A stretch of 64,000 bases of DNA from an uncultured Candidatus Actinomarina sp. (GCA_902519845.1 CABYLQ010000003.1:1-64000), one strand, 5' to 3'; positions 1-9,836 are shown, counted from the stretch's first letter. Translations and numbers: made by a program. Notes: generated from the letters alone by a model not told the origin.

Positions 1-10
1 AAAATATTTT

Positions 11-946
11 TTACTCACTCTTAAACCAATTAACTAATTCTTCAATACCTCTATTTAGATTATATTCTGGCTCCCAGTCCAAACTTTTCTTGGCCTTTTC
101 GTTATTTAAAACACTTCTGAGTAGCTCACCTTCTCTTTGGGGTTTGTAATCTGGTTGTCCCTCCCATGAAGTGATTGATCCAATTAGTGATACCAATTCA
201 TTCACGGTTGTTTCTTTACTAGTGCCTATGTTCAAAAATAAATTTTCATCAATTTCCGAGGATTTTATTAATGCACTTACAACATCGGTAACAAAAATAT
301 AATCACGTGTTTGTTTTCCATCTCCATAAACTATTGGTATTTCATTATTAAGCATTTTTCCAGTAAATATTGACATTACACCTGCTTCACCGTGAGGATC
401 TTGTCTTGGACCATAAACATTTGCTAAATTCAAAATTGAATATGACATCTTTTGATTATCCAACATCAACATTATAAATTCGTTAAGCTTTTTTTTTGCG
501 ACTCCATAAGGTGAAGCTGGCTCTCCAGCATAATCTTTTTCAGATGTTGGTATGACATTAGGTTCACCAAATATTGTTCCTCCAGAAGAGCTAAACACGA
601 ATTTTTTACAATCTGTAATCATTAGTTTCTGTAATAACTTAATTGGTTGTAGAAGATTATGCTCAAAATCTAGGAGTGGATCTTCAACAGAAATAACAAC
701 TGAAGATTGAGCAGCTAAATGAAAACAGATATCTGGGTTAAATGTTTCAATTATCTTTAATGATTCATCAGAACCAAGATCATCATAAATTACCTCTACA
801 TTTTCTAATTTATCGATATTTGATTTTTTTCCAGTTAGTAAATTATCAACAACTAATACTTTTACATTATTTTTTACAAGCTCTTCAACTAAATGGGATC
901 CTATGAATCCAGCACCACCGGTTACTAACGCTTTTTCAAATTTCAT
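11..946 (-). CDS. NAD-dependent nucleotide-sugar epimerase (GalE-like)
   Basis: This is a 311-residue short-chain dehydrogenase/reductase of the extended epimerase type, likely UDP-glucose 4-epimerase or a close nucleotide-sugar epimerase/dehydratase. The Rossmann motif TGGAGFIGSHL lies at residues 9-19, the catalytic Ser is in FSSSGGTIFGEP, and the Tyr-Lys pair is in SPYGVAKKK. Length is normal for the family. Its start overlaps the stop of the upstream nucleotidyltransferase by 4 bases, so the two are translationally coupled and probably act on one sugar precursor for cell-envelope glycan. Substrate cannot be fixed from sequence; UDP-glucose/galactose is the default guess. Confidence 0.85.
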   Translation of the reverse strand: MKFEKALVTGGAGFIGSHLVEELVKNNVKVLVVDNLLTGKKSNIDKLENVEVIYDDLGSDESLKIIETFNPDICFHLAAQSSVVISVEDPLLDFEHNLLQPIKLLQKLMITDCKKFVFSSSGGTIFGEPNVIPTSEKDYAGEPASPYGVAKKKLNEFIMLMLDNQKMSYSILNLANVYGPRQDPHGEAGVMSIFTGKMLNNEIPIVYGDGKQTRDYIFVTDVVSALIKSSEIDENLFLNIGTSKETTVNELVSLIGSITSWEGQPDYKPQREGELLRSVLNNEKAKKSLDWEPEYNLNRGIEELVNWFKSE

Positions 947-1806
947 GATCTAACAATTTCATCATGTAAAATAGTCCCGTCGTCAATATTTGTTTTATCA
1001 CAAATTATTGAATTTTTGATATGTACATTGTTACCAATAGAACATGAACCTAAAATTACACTGTTTTCGATTTTAACATTTTTTCCAATACTCGCTGACT
1101 CAGATATCCAGTTACTTTGATTTTCTGTATGAGCATATATATATGACTCTCTAGTTCCTACGTCCAACATAATGCCCTCAACGATAAAACAATCTAATAA
1201 ATTATTATTTGCTAGTTCGGGAAATACATTTTTCTCAAATGAAGAAGGTATTTGTAATTTACTTTCTATTTCCTTAATATCTTTTTTGTGAAGACAATAT
1301 ACTCCGAGACTTATATTGTTTCCAAATTTCATATCTTCTGGTTTTTCGATAAAATTAATAATTTTTGTTCCATCTAATTCAAGGACTCCATACCGTGAAG
1401 GATCATCAACTGGTATGGAACAGATAGTTGAATTTTTTGAATTGTTTGCAACTTCTAAAAATGAGTTAAAATTCATTTCAATTAATAAGTCCCCATTCAT
1501 ACATAAAAATTTATCACTGAAATTGTTTATGTTCTGAACTACAAAACCAGCTGTGTCTAGTTTTTCATGTTCAAAGTGTAAGTTAACATTAAATTGGGAA
1601 TTTTTTTTATACTCTAGCCAGAACTTTTCATGCTTAATTGAACATATTAAATTAATGTTTTCTAAATTTGATTTAACTAAATTTTCAAGAATTAAATCAA
1701 TTAGTAATTTTCCTTTGATAGTCAGTAAAGCTTTTGGGATCCCTTCAGATAAAGGTCTTAGCCTTGTTGCTTCTCCACCAACTAACAAATATATATCTTT
1801 AATCAT
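943..1806 (-). CDS. Sugar-phosphate nucleotidyltransferase
   Basis: This 287-residue protein transfers NMP to a sugar 1-phosphate, making an NDP-sugar. The N-terminal signature is a variant of GGxGTRLxPLT: GGEATRLRPLS at about residues 10-20, followed by PKALL. The metal-binding NGD is in CMNGDLLIE, and the C-terminal 55 residues look like left-handed beta-helix hexapeptide repeats (SIGNNVHIKNS). It resembles RfbA/GlmU-N/ManC-type enzymes; substrate is not determined. It overlaps prpD upstream by 8 bases and the epimerase downstream by 4, so it sits in an unusual operon that joins methylcitrate-cycle and sugar-nucleotide genes. Confidence 0.85.
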   Translation of the reverse strand: MIKDIYLLVGGEATRLRPLSEGIPKALLTIKGKLLIDLILENLVKSNLENINLICSIKHEKFWLEYKKNSQFNVNLHFEHEKLDTAGFVVQNINNFSDKFLCMNGDLLIEMNFNSFLEVANNSKNSTICSIPVDDPSRYGVLELDGTKIINFIEKPEDMKFGNNISLGVYCLHKKDIKEIESKLQIPSSFEKNVFPELANNNLLDCFIVEGIMLDVGTRESYIYAHTENQSNWISESASIGKNVKIENSVILGSCSIGNNVHIKNSIICDKTNIDDGTILHDEIVRS

Positions 1807-3178
1807 TGTTCAAAATATTTAAAAGTTCTTTAAATTCAGATTGTATATCGATTTCTAATATGTTTTCCCATAAATTATTTGCTTTTTCTTTTTTTAAATA
1901 AGGAGATGCATTTTTAACAAATTTCTCTTTAAGAAAAGGTATAGCTTCATTTCGTCTATCTGGATGACCTATTGGAGTCTCCACTTTCTCTTTTTTAGAT
2001 AATGATCCATCTTTGTACTTAAAGTAAATTTCATTAGATATATGTCTTTTAGAAATTTCATAATAATTTTTTGTAAACTCTTTATTCTCTAATACTTTTA
2101 TTTTTTCTCTTAAAGCATTGACTTCGTCTATTCCATGAAAATTATCACTATAAGTGTCTGATGTAATCTCTTTAAAAATTAATGCAGCAGAGACCATATA
2201 TTCAAGTGAATGATCTCTATCAGAAGAATTATTAAGGGCTTTTTTATTACTGATAATTCTTATAGCTGGCTCATGAGTTTCAATAATTATTTCATCGATT
2301 TCTTTTTGTTTCTCATTAAATAAATCTGATAATTTAAAAGATGCTTCAACTGCAGATTGACCATGAAATTCTGCTGGATATAAAACTTTGTAAAGTATAT
2401 TTTGAATTACCCAGTCGTTAAGATCTTTGCCAAATAATAAAAGATCGCCATCTAAAAATACTTTATTAAATCCCCATACTTTATCATTTTGTATATTTTT
2501 ATAAGCGCTGTCAGGAAATTGGCTTATTTCAGCAAGTTCAATACCTCTCGAAACTGCATCTCCTGCTGCCCAGCTTTTTCTTTTGCCAACATTTGGAGCT
2601 TGTCTGTAAGATCTTAAATTAACTCCATCTTGTAAGACATTATTTACAGTTCTTGATATTGATTCAGTATTTTGATCTGATAACAAAGATGAATATACCG
2701 CACCAGATGCTAGTTTTACATAAAAAACATGATCATAACCTCTTTTGTTTAATGATGTACCTAAAGCCAAGCAACCTTGGATTTCGTACATTTGAATAAT
2801 TGATTGTAAAAAATGAGAAATATTTTTTTCTTTATGGTTTATAAAGTAGCCAATTGCAGTTCCTATATTATCAGATGGATGAGCCCACTCTTCTGCAAGA
2901 AAAGTGTCGTTATAATCAAACCATCGTGTCAAAATTGAAAAATAACGAGCTATTTCATTGGATAATTTAATATCTTCTAAAACCTGAAATGGATTTGTGT
3001 TGGCACCATAAACGTCTCTGGTAGCAAACCTCATTGGTTCTTCATAAGTTGAAGCATTGTATACGCAACCCAAAGTGTCTAAAAGCGATAACTTTGCAGC
3101 AAATATATTTTTTTCAGAAAATGAAATATTTTTTGAAAGATAGTTTGAAATTATTTTATCAATATTTTGTTGATCCAA
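1799..3178 (-). CDS. prpD: 2-methylcitrate dehydratase, MmgE/PrpD family
   Basis: A 459-residue MmgE/PrpD family protein that would dehydrate 2-methylcitrate to cis-2-methylaconitate in propionyl-CoA catabolism. The family hallmark is RWFDYNDTFLAEEWAHPSDN at about residues 86-105 (consensus FxDxNDT...HPSDN). The C-terminal half carries the typical YPAEFHGQS and GHPDRRNE segments. It lies 3 bases downstream of prpC, which supports the methylcitrate assignment over other MmgE/PrpD activities such as iminodisuccinate or aconitate chemistry. No prpB (methylisocitrate lyase) is present in the window. Confidence 0.85.
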   Translation of the reverse strand: MDQQNIDKIISNYLSKNISFSEKNIFAAKLSLLDTLGCVYNASTYEEPMRFATRDVYGANTNPFQVLEDIKLSNEIARYFSILTRWFDYNDTFLAEEWAHPSDNIGTAIGYFINHKEKNISHFLQSIIQMYEIQGCLALGTSLNKRGYDHVFYVKLASGAVYSSLLSDQNTESISRTVNNVLQDGVNLRSYRQAPNVGKRKSWAAGDAVSRGIELAEISQFPDSAYKNIQNDKVWGFNKVFLDGDLLLFGKDLNDWVIQNILYKVLYPAEFHGQSAVEASFKLSDLFNEKQKEIDEIIIETHEPAIRIISNKKALNNSSDRDHSLEYMVSAALIFKEITSDTYSDNFHGIDEVNALREKIKVLENKEFTKNYYEISKRHISNEIYFKYKDGSLSKKEKVETPIGHPDRRNEAIPFLKEKFVKNASPYLKKEKANNLWENILEIDIQSEFKELLNILNND

Positions 3179-3181
3179 AAA

Positions 3182-4231
3182 CTAGTCTCTTTCTTCAACT
3201 CCAATATATTTTGCAGCTGGTCTAATTAAGGTATCATCTGCTCTTTGTTCAAAATAATGTGCAGCCCAACCAACTGATCTTCCAGCAACAAAAATAGGCG
3301 TGAATAAATCTACATTAAAATCTAATTCTGATAACAATAGTCCTCCATAAAAATCGACATTTGGAAATAGTTTTTTTTCTTGATCCATAATTTCATCAAT
3401 CTTTTTTGCAACTTTAAATCTTAATTTTGCATCATCATCAGAAATTAATTTTTCAACCCAGCTTTTTACAACGGGGCTTCTAGGATCCTGGATTTTGTAA
3501 ACTCCATGTCCAAATCCCATAATTTTTTTCTTTTCATCAAGCATTTTCATTACACCAACAGTTGCATCTTCAACATCTTTAAATGAGTTAATTAACTCTA
3601 CTGCTCTTTCGTTTGCTCCCCCATGTAATTCTCCTTTGAGAGTTCCTATTCCAGATACAATAGAACTGGTTAAATCTGACCTAGTTGAACCAGTAACTCT
3701 CGTAGCAAATGTAGAAGCATTAAATCCATGTTCCGCATAAAGAATTAAGATGTCATCAAGTGCTTGTAGTTGATCTTTTGATGCTTCATCACTTAACATT
3801 GAACTAGCTACTGTATACTCATCATTTAATTCACTAGTTTTGCTGTCGTTGTAACTAGCTATAACATATGCAACAGCAGCAGAAATTTGAGTAGTCGCTT
3901 CTAAATCAGATTTTTTTTCTGACTCACCAATGTAAGAAACAATTGTTCTAATAACATCCATTGGATGTAGTCTTGATTTAATTTGTTCTAAAAGATTATT
4001 GATATCCTTGTCACTATCTAATTCTGTATAATATTTTTGGAAAAATGCTGTGAAATCAGAACCGTTTAGATCATCATCGATAATGAGTGATGCGACATCT
4101 TCATAAGTGTGTGTGTCTGTAAGCTTAATTGCATCATATCCGCGATATCTTAGTGAGGTACCCTCCATGCCAACGGTGGATATTTTAGTTTCTCCTGCAA
4201 TTACTCCTCTTAAACCTGGTGAATATTCCAT
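3182..4231 (-). CDS. prpC: 2-methylcitrate synthase / citrate synthase
   Basis: A 349-residue citrate-synthase-fold enzyme condensing propionyl-CoA (or acetyl-CoA) with oxaloacetate. The catalytic residues are recognisable: His in GELHGGANE, His in GFGHGVYK, and Asp in NVDFYGGLL. The N-terminal GLRGVIAGET segment is typical of short type I/PrpC enzymes. Adjacency to prpD favours methylcitrate synthase; sequence alone does not exclude a bifunctional citrate synthase. It is the first gene of the minus-strand operon. A weak TAGACT hexamer lies 9 bases before the ATG. Confidence 0.85.
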   Translation of the reverse strand: MEYSPGLRGVIAGETKISTVGMEGTSLRYRGYDAIKLTDTHTYEDVASLIIDDDLNGSDFTAFFQKYYTELDSDKDINNLLEQIKSRLHPMDVIRTIVSYIGESEKKSDLEATTQISAAVAYVIASYNDSKTSELNDEYTVASSMLSDEASKDQLQALDDILILYAEHGFNASTFATRVTGSTRSDLTSSIVSGIGTLKGELHGGANERAVELINSFKDVEDATVGVMKMLDEKKKIMGFGHGVYKIQDPRSPVVKSWVEKLISDDDAKLRFKVAKKIDEIMDQEKKLFPNVDFYGGLLLSELDFNVDLFTPIFVAGRSVGWAAHYFEQRADDTLIRPAAKYIGVEERD

Positions 4232-4295
4232 AGCTAACTAAGTCTACAGGCAAATTAATAAATTAGACTATTACAATTTTGAATTTTATGAATAC

Positions 4296-4301
4296 TAAAA
4301 T
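4296..4301 (+). promoter_or_regulatory. -10 box of a probable leaderless promoter (PBP gene)
   Basis: TAAAAT is separated from the ATG at 4308 by exactly 6 bases, so transcription would begin at or next to the start codon. No Shine-Dalgarno sequence and no good -35 box are seen. The same spacing recurs at six other genes in the window. Confidence 0.5.
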
Positions 4302-4307
4302 CTTTTC

Positions 4308-7265
4308 ATGGCGCAAATTCACGAATTAGAATCTAAATCAAGGTTTGGGACAAGATATATTGTAGGAACTATATTAGCTATCTCAACTTTATTAATTGCT
4401 GGTTGGATTGGGTTTTTTGTTTTTCTTCCAATTAAATCAGGTATGAGTACTGTATATGAATTAGAAGAAAGATTTTTACCACGAGCTGAGGGTATGGTTC
4501 TTGATTTCGTCTCTTTGTCAGAACCTTCAATCATCATTACAAGTGATAACGTAATTTTAGATGAGTTGCACGATGGACTCAATAGAGATCCAATAAAATT
4601 ATCTGATGTACCTCCATTTGTCATTAATACTTTATTAGCTGCAGAAGATAGTAATTATTACCAGCATGAAGGTGTTGATTTCATTGCAATATTAAGTGCT
4701 GTTCTTGACAATTTAAGAGGAGTAACTAGAGGTGGCTCAACTATCACTTCGCAAGTAGCGAAACAATCATTTGTTGGAGATGAAATTTCAATTAGAAGAA
4801 AAGTTGCAGAAGCTGTGGTTGCAGCAGAGCTTGAGAGAAGATACACAAAAGATCAAATTCTTGAATACTATATTAATTCAATTTACTGGGGATCTGGTGC
4901 ATATGGTCTTCAATCTGCATCATATGAATATTTCAACAAAGAAGTATCAGAATTAACATTAGATCAAGCAGCTACCTTAGTAGTTATTATTAGAAGCCCC
5001 GCTTATTACAATCCAAGAAAATATCCCGAAAGAGTTCTTGAAAGAAGAAACAACGTTTTAGATATTATGCTTAAAGAAGGATTCATAGTTGATATCCAAC
5101 ATAGATCAGCAAAACTCGCCCCTTTAGTTATATCAGAACAAAATAAGATTGAAAACAATGCTGAGCATGTTTCTGCTGAAGTAAAACGACAACTACTGAA
5201 TGATCCTCAATTTGCTTTTTTAGGTAGTACGAAAGAAGATAGAAAGAAAAAGTTATTTGGATGTCCATCTGATGATACAAGTTGTACAGGTGGTGGAGGA
5301 TTAAAAATTTATATAACTGTAAATTTATCATTACAGGAGCACGCAAATTCAATACTAAATAAATGGGTACCTTCTTCAAACGATGAAGAAACTGAGGAGG
5401 CAGAAGAGCCAAGGCCGACAGGTGTTATTACTTTATTAAATAATTTCACTGGGGCAATTGAGGTTATGGCATCTGGTATTCCATTTGATGAAGAGCAATA
5501 CAACTTAGCAACGCAAGGCAAAAGAAATCCAGGTTCAGCCTTTAAACCAATTACCTTGTTAGCTGCTTTAGAAACTGGTTCACAATTATATAGCTACAGA
5601 GACTCGAGATCACCAACAGAAATAGACTGCGGATATGTTTGTGCCCCAGATGGAATCGGAACAAATTGGATAGTTAGAAATTATGGAACTTCAATTACAG
5701 CTGATAGATATATAAATAATATATCTGCACAAGATCGAGCAATAGAACTTGAATGTATTGGGTCTCACATTGAAGAAATCAAAAATAAAGATTTTATTGA
5801 ACAATTTCCTCTTGCTGATGGGCTTGATGATTTAGAAGAAGAAAATGAAAAATTGCTAGAAATTGGTAAAGCTCTCAAACAGTATGACGAAGAAGGAAAT
5901 CCTATAATCTACACAACTGATGAAAGTATTGAAACTAATGAGGATCAATTGGTAATAAATGATGAAGAGTTAATAGAAGAACAAAATAATTTAATTCAAA
6001 TAGATTTAGAAAATGAAAAACAATATATTTATAAACCATGCCAAGATAAATCAGAATACAACAGGTCTATTAAATTATTAGACACGTCAGGAATGGTTTC
6101 ACTTGAAGAGGCAACAAGAAAATCAATAAACACAGTTTTCGCTCAGTTAGCTTCTGAGATTGGTGGCGAAAAACTTGCAAGTACTGCCAAAAGGATAGGT
6201 ATTGATTCTGAATTAGAGCCAGTTATTTCTTTAACTCTTGGTGCAGGTGCGGTTACACCAGTCGAGCTAGCATCAGCTTACTCATCTTTTGCTACAAATG
6301 GAAAATTAGCACCACCATATTTAATCGAAAAAATTGAAGATTCAAATGGACAACTCTTATACAAGCACATCATTTCAACAAGAACAAGTATTCCAGATCC
6401 AGCTGCTGCAGCTGCAGTGAGAAAAACTCTTGAAGTAGCCGCCCAATTTGGAACAGGGACACGAGCTGTTTTAGACGATAGGCCTATTGCTGGAAAAACT
6501 GGAACACACCAGGGATTTCGTGAGGCATGGTTTATTGGATTTATTCCTCAATATACTTCATCTGTTTGGATAGGATTTGCTGAAGAACAGTTACCTCTTA
6601 CCAATGTTGAGATAAATGGTGAGCTAATTAAAAATGTTTCCGGAGGAAGAGTTCCTGCCCCAATTTGGAAAGAATTTATGGAAGAAGTTGTTAAAGATTT
6701 ACCAATTGAAAATTGGCCAGAGGATCCTCTTGATATAGATAGATACTACGAAATTCCAAAAATAGAGATTCCTGAGTTAGTCGGTCTAAATGTTTTGGAT
6801 GCGGAGGAAATAGCATTTTCAGGATATATTTTACCAACAATTAATTTGATTGATTCTGATGAAGCTCCTGGATTGGTACTAAAACAAAATGTTATCAATT
6901 GTAATAGGGACGAAAATAATGCAGATGAAAATCAAAACACAGATAATTTACAAACTGAAGAGGATGATTGTATTGGCGTTGAAATGCCAGAAGGTACTGA
7001 AGTGATATTAGAGGTATCAGGCAAAAAATTTACGGGCAATTTACCAAATATTCCACCATGTACTTTTACCAGTGAGGAATCCGAAAGCCTGGTAAAAGAA
7101 TTCATGAGAGAGACAAGTGTAATTTTATTTTTAAAAAACTCATTTGAATTTACAGAATTAGAAAATTGTGTAGGAAAAGTAATTGGAACAAACTTTCCAC
7201 AAGGCGGGAGTGTATCAACTGGAGACAACTTGATTTTTATAATTGGAAGTAAAAACGAAGATTAG
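4308..7265 (+). CDS. ponA: Class A penicillin-binding protein (PBP1A-like) with PASTA
   Basis: A 985-residue bifunctional peptidoglycan glycosyltransferase/transpeptidase. It has one N-terminal membrane anchor (about residues 17-40). A GT51 domain follows, with AAEDSNYYQHEG (catalytic Glu) and GGSTITSQVAKQ. The transpeptidase domain has SxxK in NPGSAFKP (about 408), SIN in TRKSINT (about 605) and KTG in AGKTGTH (about 728). A PASTA-like region begins near 825 (IPELVGLNVLDAEE), and a second, weaker one lies at the C-terminus. An unusually acidic, Glu/Asn-rich insertion (about residues 465-585) lies between SxxK and SxN. It starts from a leaderless-type promoter, and its stop overlaps the convergent pepA. 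Confidence 0.93.
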   Translation: MAQIHELESKSRFGTRYIVGTILAISTLLIAGWIGFFVFLPIKSGMSTVYELEERFLPRAEGMVLDFVSLSEPSIIITSDNVILDELHDGLNRDPIKLSDVPPFVINTLLAAEDSNYYQHEGVDFIAILSAVLDNLRGVTRGGSTITSQVAKQSFVGDEISIRRKVAEAVVAAELERRYTKDQILEYYINSIYWGSGAYGLQSASYEYFNKEVSELTLDQAATLVVIIRSPAYYNPRKYPERVLERRNNVLDIMLKEGFIVDIQHRSAKLAPLVISEQNKIENNAEHVSAEVKRQLLNDPQFAFLGSTKEDRKKKLFGCPSDDTSCTGGGGLKIYITVNLSLQEHANSILNKWVPSSNDEETEEAEEPRPTGVITLLNNFTGAIEVMASGIPFDEEQYNLATQGKRNPGSAFKPITLLAALETGSQLYSYRDSRSPTEIDCGYVCAPDGIGTNWIVRNYGTSITADRYINNISAQDRAIELECIGSHIEEIKNKDFIEQFPLADGLDDLEEENEKLLEIGKALKQYDEEGNPIIYTTDESIETNEDQLVINDEELIEEQNNLIQIDLENEKQYIYKPCQDKSEYNRSIKLLDTSGMVSLEEATRKSINTVFAQLASEIGGEKLASTAKRIGIDSELEPVISLTLGAGAVTPVELASAYSSFATNGKLAPPYLIEKIEDSNGQLLYKHIISTRTSIPDPAAAAAVRKTLEVAAQFGTGTRAVLDDRPIAGKTGTHQGFREAWFIGFIPQYTSSVWIGFAEEQLPLTNVEINGELIKNVSGGRVPAPIWKEFMEEVVKDLPIENWPEDPLDIDRYYEIPKIEIPELVGLNVLDAEEIAFSGYILPTINLIDSDEAPGLVLKQNVINCNRDENNADENQNTDNLQTEEDDCIGVEMPEGTEVILEVSGKKFTGNLPNIPPCTFTSEESESLVKEFMRETSVILFLKNSFEFTELENCVGKVIGTNFPQGGSVSTGDNLIFIIGSKNED

Positions 7266-8605
7266 CTTATATTCTTAAAGTATTCATAAAGAGACAATAC
7301 TCCAAAACCTGTTGCTCCTTTTCTATTATCTGATCTAGCAGGTCCCGCTATATCAAGGTGCATCCAATTGTTATCACCAATAAACTCTTCAAGCAACAAG
7401 GCTGCAGTTATGGCTCCACCAAATCTTCCACCCGTGTTTTTCATATCAGCTAGATCGGAATCAATAAGTTTTCTATATTTTGAATATAAAGGTAACGAAT
7501 GAAAATCTTCATAAGTATTTTTTGCAGCTTCAATAAATTTTGATTCTATATCTTTGTTATTTGAAAATACCGCCCCAATGTCTAATCCCAAAGCAACGTA
7601 TGATGCTCCTGTTAAAGTTGCGATGTCACAAATTAGATCTGGTTCTGTTTCTGCCGCAAAGGCTAAAGCGTCTGCCATAATTAGCCTACCTTCAGCATCT
7701 GTGTTTAAAACTTCAATAGTTTTTCCGTTCCTAGCTTTCAAAACATCCCCTGGCCTAATAGCAGAACCACTGACCATATTTTCAACAATAGGCGTATAAA
7801 CGGTAAGTCCTATATTTTGATTTGTTCTTGCTATTAAATTGATAACTCCCCAGGCACTTGCTGCGCCTGACATATCTGTTTTCATTGTTTCCATACCAGC
7901 AGGACTTTTCAAAGAATACCCTCCAGAATCAAATAGTACGCCCTTGCCAATTAAGGAAACCTGATATGTTGCATTTTCATTATATTTTCCAACAACTAAA
8001 TAAGGATCTCTATCGGAGCCTTTCGCAACTCCTAATACCCCTCCAAAATTATTTTCTTCAAGCCATTTCTGATCAAATACCTCTACATTGATGCTTGAAG
8101 ATTCAACTAAATTATTTACATTTTGTATAAAATCTTCTGGGGACTTATCCAAAGCGGGTGTATTTATTTGATCTCTAACCCAAAAGATAGAACTTTGTTT
8201 AATTTCATTTTCAGTTGTATCTGTTTTTTTAAACTTTATATTATTTAGGACTGTCTCATCTTTTGATTTATAATCATTAAATTTATATTGAGCATATAAA
8301 ATACCATCAATTATCGGAACAAAATTTATCTCAGTGTTTAAAAAATCAATTTCAACATTTTCTTTTATTTTGGAACCTATATTAATTCCAAGCTCGTATA
8401 GGTCCTGGCTATCTTCTATGTCATCAAGGCCAACTAAATAAGTTAAGTTTTCATTTTTGGAGTAAGATCCGGGCATAGCAATTACCTGGTTAGATTTACC
8501 TTCAAAAGAATGTGTTTTACAATATTCTGCAAAGAGACTTTGATCACTTATAAAATCTTTAGATACTTTTAATTCTTGATTCAGAAACAAGATATCAATA
8601 TTCAT
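7262..8605 (-). CDS. pepA: Leucyl aminopeptidase, M17 family
   Basis: A 447-residue cytosolic metallo-aminopeptidase releasing N-terminal residues from peptides. The M17 signature NTDAEGRL is present, as are the metal/catalytic segments GKGVLFDSGG and METMKTDMSGAA (variants of GKGITFDSGG and MxxMKxDMxGAA). The C-terminal domain is complete; the N-terminal macrodomain-like part is poorly conserved, as is usual. It overlaps the upstream adenosyltransferase gene by 4 bases (operon) and the convergent PBP gene by 4 bases at its 3' end. Confidence 0.92.
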   Translation of the reverse strand: MNIDILFLNQELKVSKDFISDQSLFAEYCKTHSFEGKSNQVIAMPGSYSKNENLTYLVGLDDIEDSQDLYELGINIGSKIKENVEIDFLNTEINFVPIIDGILYAQYKFNDYKSKDETVLNNIKFKKTDTTENEIKQSSIFWVRDQINTPALDKSPEDFIQNVNNLVESSSINVEVFDQKWLEENNFGGVLGVAKGSDRDPYLVVGKYNENATYQVSLIGKGVLFDSGGYSLKSPAGMETMKTDMSGAASAWGVINLIARTNQNIGLTVYTPIVENMVSGSAIRPGDVLKARNGKTIEVLNTDAEGRLIMADALAFAAETEPDLICDIATLTGASYVALGLDIGAVFSNNKDIESKFIEAAKNTYEDFHSLPLYSKYRKLIDSDLADMKNTGGRFGGAITAALLLEEFIGDNNWMHLDIAGPARSDNRKGATGFGVLSLYEYFKNIS

Positions 8606-9144
8606 TTACTTGGTGTCCAATCATTTTCAAACTCTCTGGCTAACATCCATAATAAATCAGAAAGTCTATTTAGATAGACAACTACTTCAGAATTATCAAT
8701 TTCTAAATGCCTCTGCCATCTTACACATTTTCTTTCTGCTCTTCTTGAGACTACTCTTGCCCAATCAAATTTTGCTGATAGATCATTTTCACCCGGTACA
8801 ACAAAGAACTTTGGGATGCCATTTTTTTCTTCAAGAAAATCTATATCCTTTTCAAGTCTTAATACCATTTTTTCTTCTACTAATGTTTCGTCTGGCTTAA
8901 GCTTTTTTCTATTTTCTTTTGTTGTTGCTAATTCTGCTCCAACTATAAATAACTCACGCTGAATACGCAGAATATTTTCTTTAACTTCAATTGGTAATTT
9001 TTTATCAGCTCTAATCAATCCTAATGCTGCAACTAGTTCGTCTACTGATCCATAGGCATCTGGAGCTAAATCATCCTTTGAAACTTGATCTCCAAAGAGC
9101 ATCCTGGTTTCACCGTTATCACCTTTTTTTGTATAAATTTTCAT
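8602..9144 (-). CDS. Cob(I)alamin adenosyltransferase, PduO type
   Basis: A PduO/MMAB-type ATP:cob(I)alamin adenosyltransferase of 180 residues from the chosen ATG. The N-terminal MKIYTKKGDNGETRML is the family's ATP-binding start, so the longer frame beginning at 9195 (17 extra residues inside the neighbouring gene) is rejected. The central RIQRELFIVGAEL and C-terminal RRAERKCVRW and NRLSDLLWMLAR motifs are conserved. It makes adenosylcobalamin from cobalamin or a scavenged precursor, implying at least one AdoCbl-dependent enzyme elsewhere (methylmalonyl-CoA mutase and class II ribonucleotide reductase are obvious candidates). Confidence 0.93.
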   Translation of the reverse strand: MKIYTKKGDNGETRMLFGDQVSKDDLAPDAYGSVDELVAALGLIRADKKLPIEVKENILRIQRELFIVGAELATTKENRKKLKPDETLVEEKMVLRLEKDIDFLEEKNGIPKFFVVPGENDLSAKFDWARVVSRRAERKCVRWQRHLEIDNSEVVVYLNRLSDLLWMLAREFENDWTPSK

Positions 9145-9160
9145 AATTATAAATATAGCC

Positions 9161-9814
9161 TTAGGCCAAAAGTAAGAGACCCCCTGTGGCTCCAAGTGAA
9201 ACTATAAGAGATAAATAACTTAGTCCTGTTGAAGCCATAACCCCTGTATACGATTTTTCTCCTAGAGATTTGAATGATGCAAAAGAAAGAATAGAAGTAG
9301 ATAGAAATAAAAATAAAATCACATTTTTGAATAAGTCATCGATATCTTTACCAATAAATTCAAAAAAAACTAAAGGTATCATCGTTAAAGATTGAAGCGT
9401 GCAAAATAATGCAATTCTTTTCATTCCTTGTTTTGATATAGTTGGATCTACTAAAAACCAATGGCCTATCATCATTGAGGAAAAAACTCCACTGATCAAA
9501 GAAACTGGAAACAAATTAATCAATATTAGATTAAATAAACTTAAATCTGATTCTAAAAAAATTTGATAATTTAAGATTAGAAAGCTACTTCCATATAAAT
9601 ATTTATGGAATATCTTTTTATCAATAAATAAAGTGACGATTAATGGAATAATTCCCAATGTACTCAACACACTAAATTTCAAAATAACTAATGTCGAAAT
9701 TATAGATATAAAAAGGATACTGAATCCTTTTCGAGGTTGAATCTGAGAATTTGAGTAGAGCAAATAAGGTATGCAAAAAATGAGTAAGATGTAAACGAAT
9801 AGGTTCAATTCCAT
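9161..9814 (-). CDS. Polytopic membrane protein, unknown function
   Basis: A 217-residue hydrophobic protein with about seven predicted membrane spans by eye and short charged loops (IDKKIFHKY, DPTISKQGMKR, KDIDDLFK). I do not recognise the family. It is divergently arranged with another small membrane protein starting at 9837, leaving only 22 bases between start codons. It lies 16 bases upstream of the adenosyltransferase gene, so the two are probably co-transcribed. A role linked to cobalamin is possible but unsupported. Confidence 0.7.
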   Translation of the reverse strand: MELNLFVYILLIFCIPYLLYSNSQIQPRKGFSILFISIISTLVILKFSVLSTLGIIPLIVTLFIDKKIFHKYLYGSSFLILNYQIFLESDLSLFNLILINLFPVSLISGVFSSMMIGHWFLVDPTISKQGMKRIALFCTLQSLTMIPLVFFEFIGKDIDDLFKNVILFLFLSTSILSFASFKSLGEKSYTGVMASTGLSYLSLIVSLGATGGLLLLA

Positions 9815-9836
9815 ATATCTTTTACAATAACAATAT

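Noticed and set aside
4232-4307. Inverted AGTCTA/TAGACT pair between prpC and the PBP gene
   Set aside because: Six-base arms 17 bases apart are expected by chance in this composition.
9145-9195. N-terminal extension of the adenosyltransferase
   Set aside because: The family start MKIYTKKGDNG lies at 9144 and the extension reads into the upstream gene's coding region.
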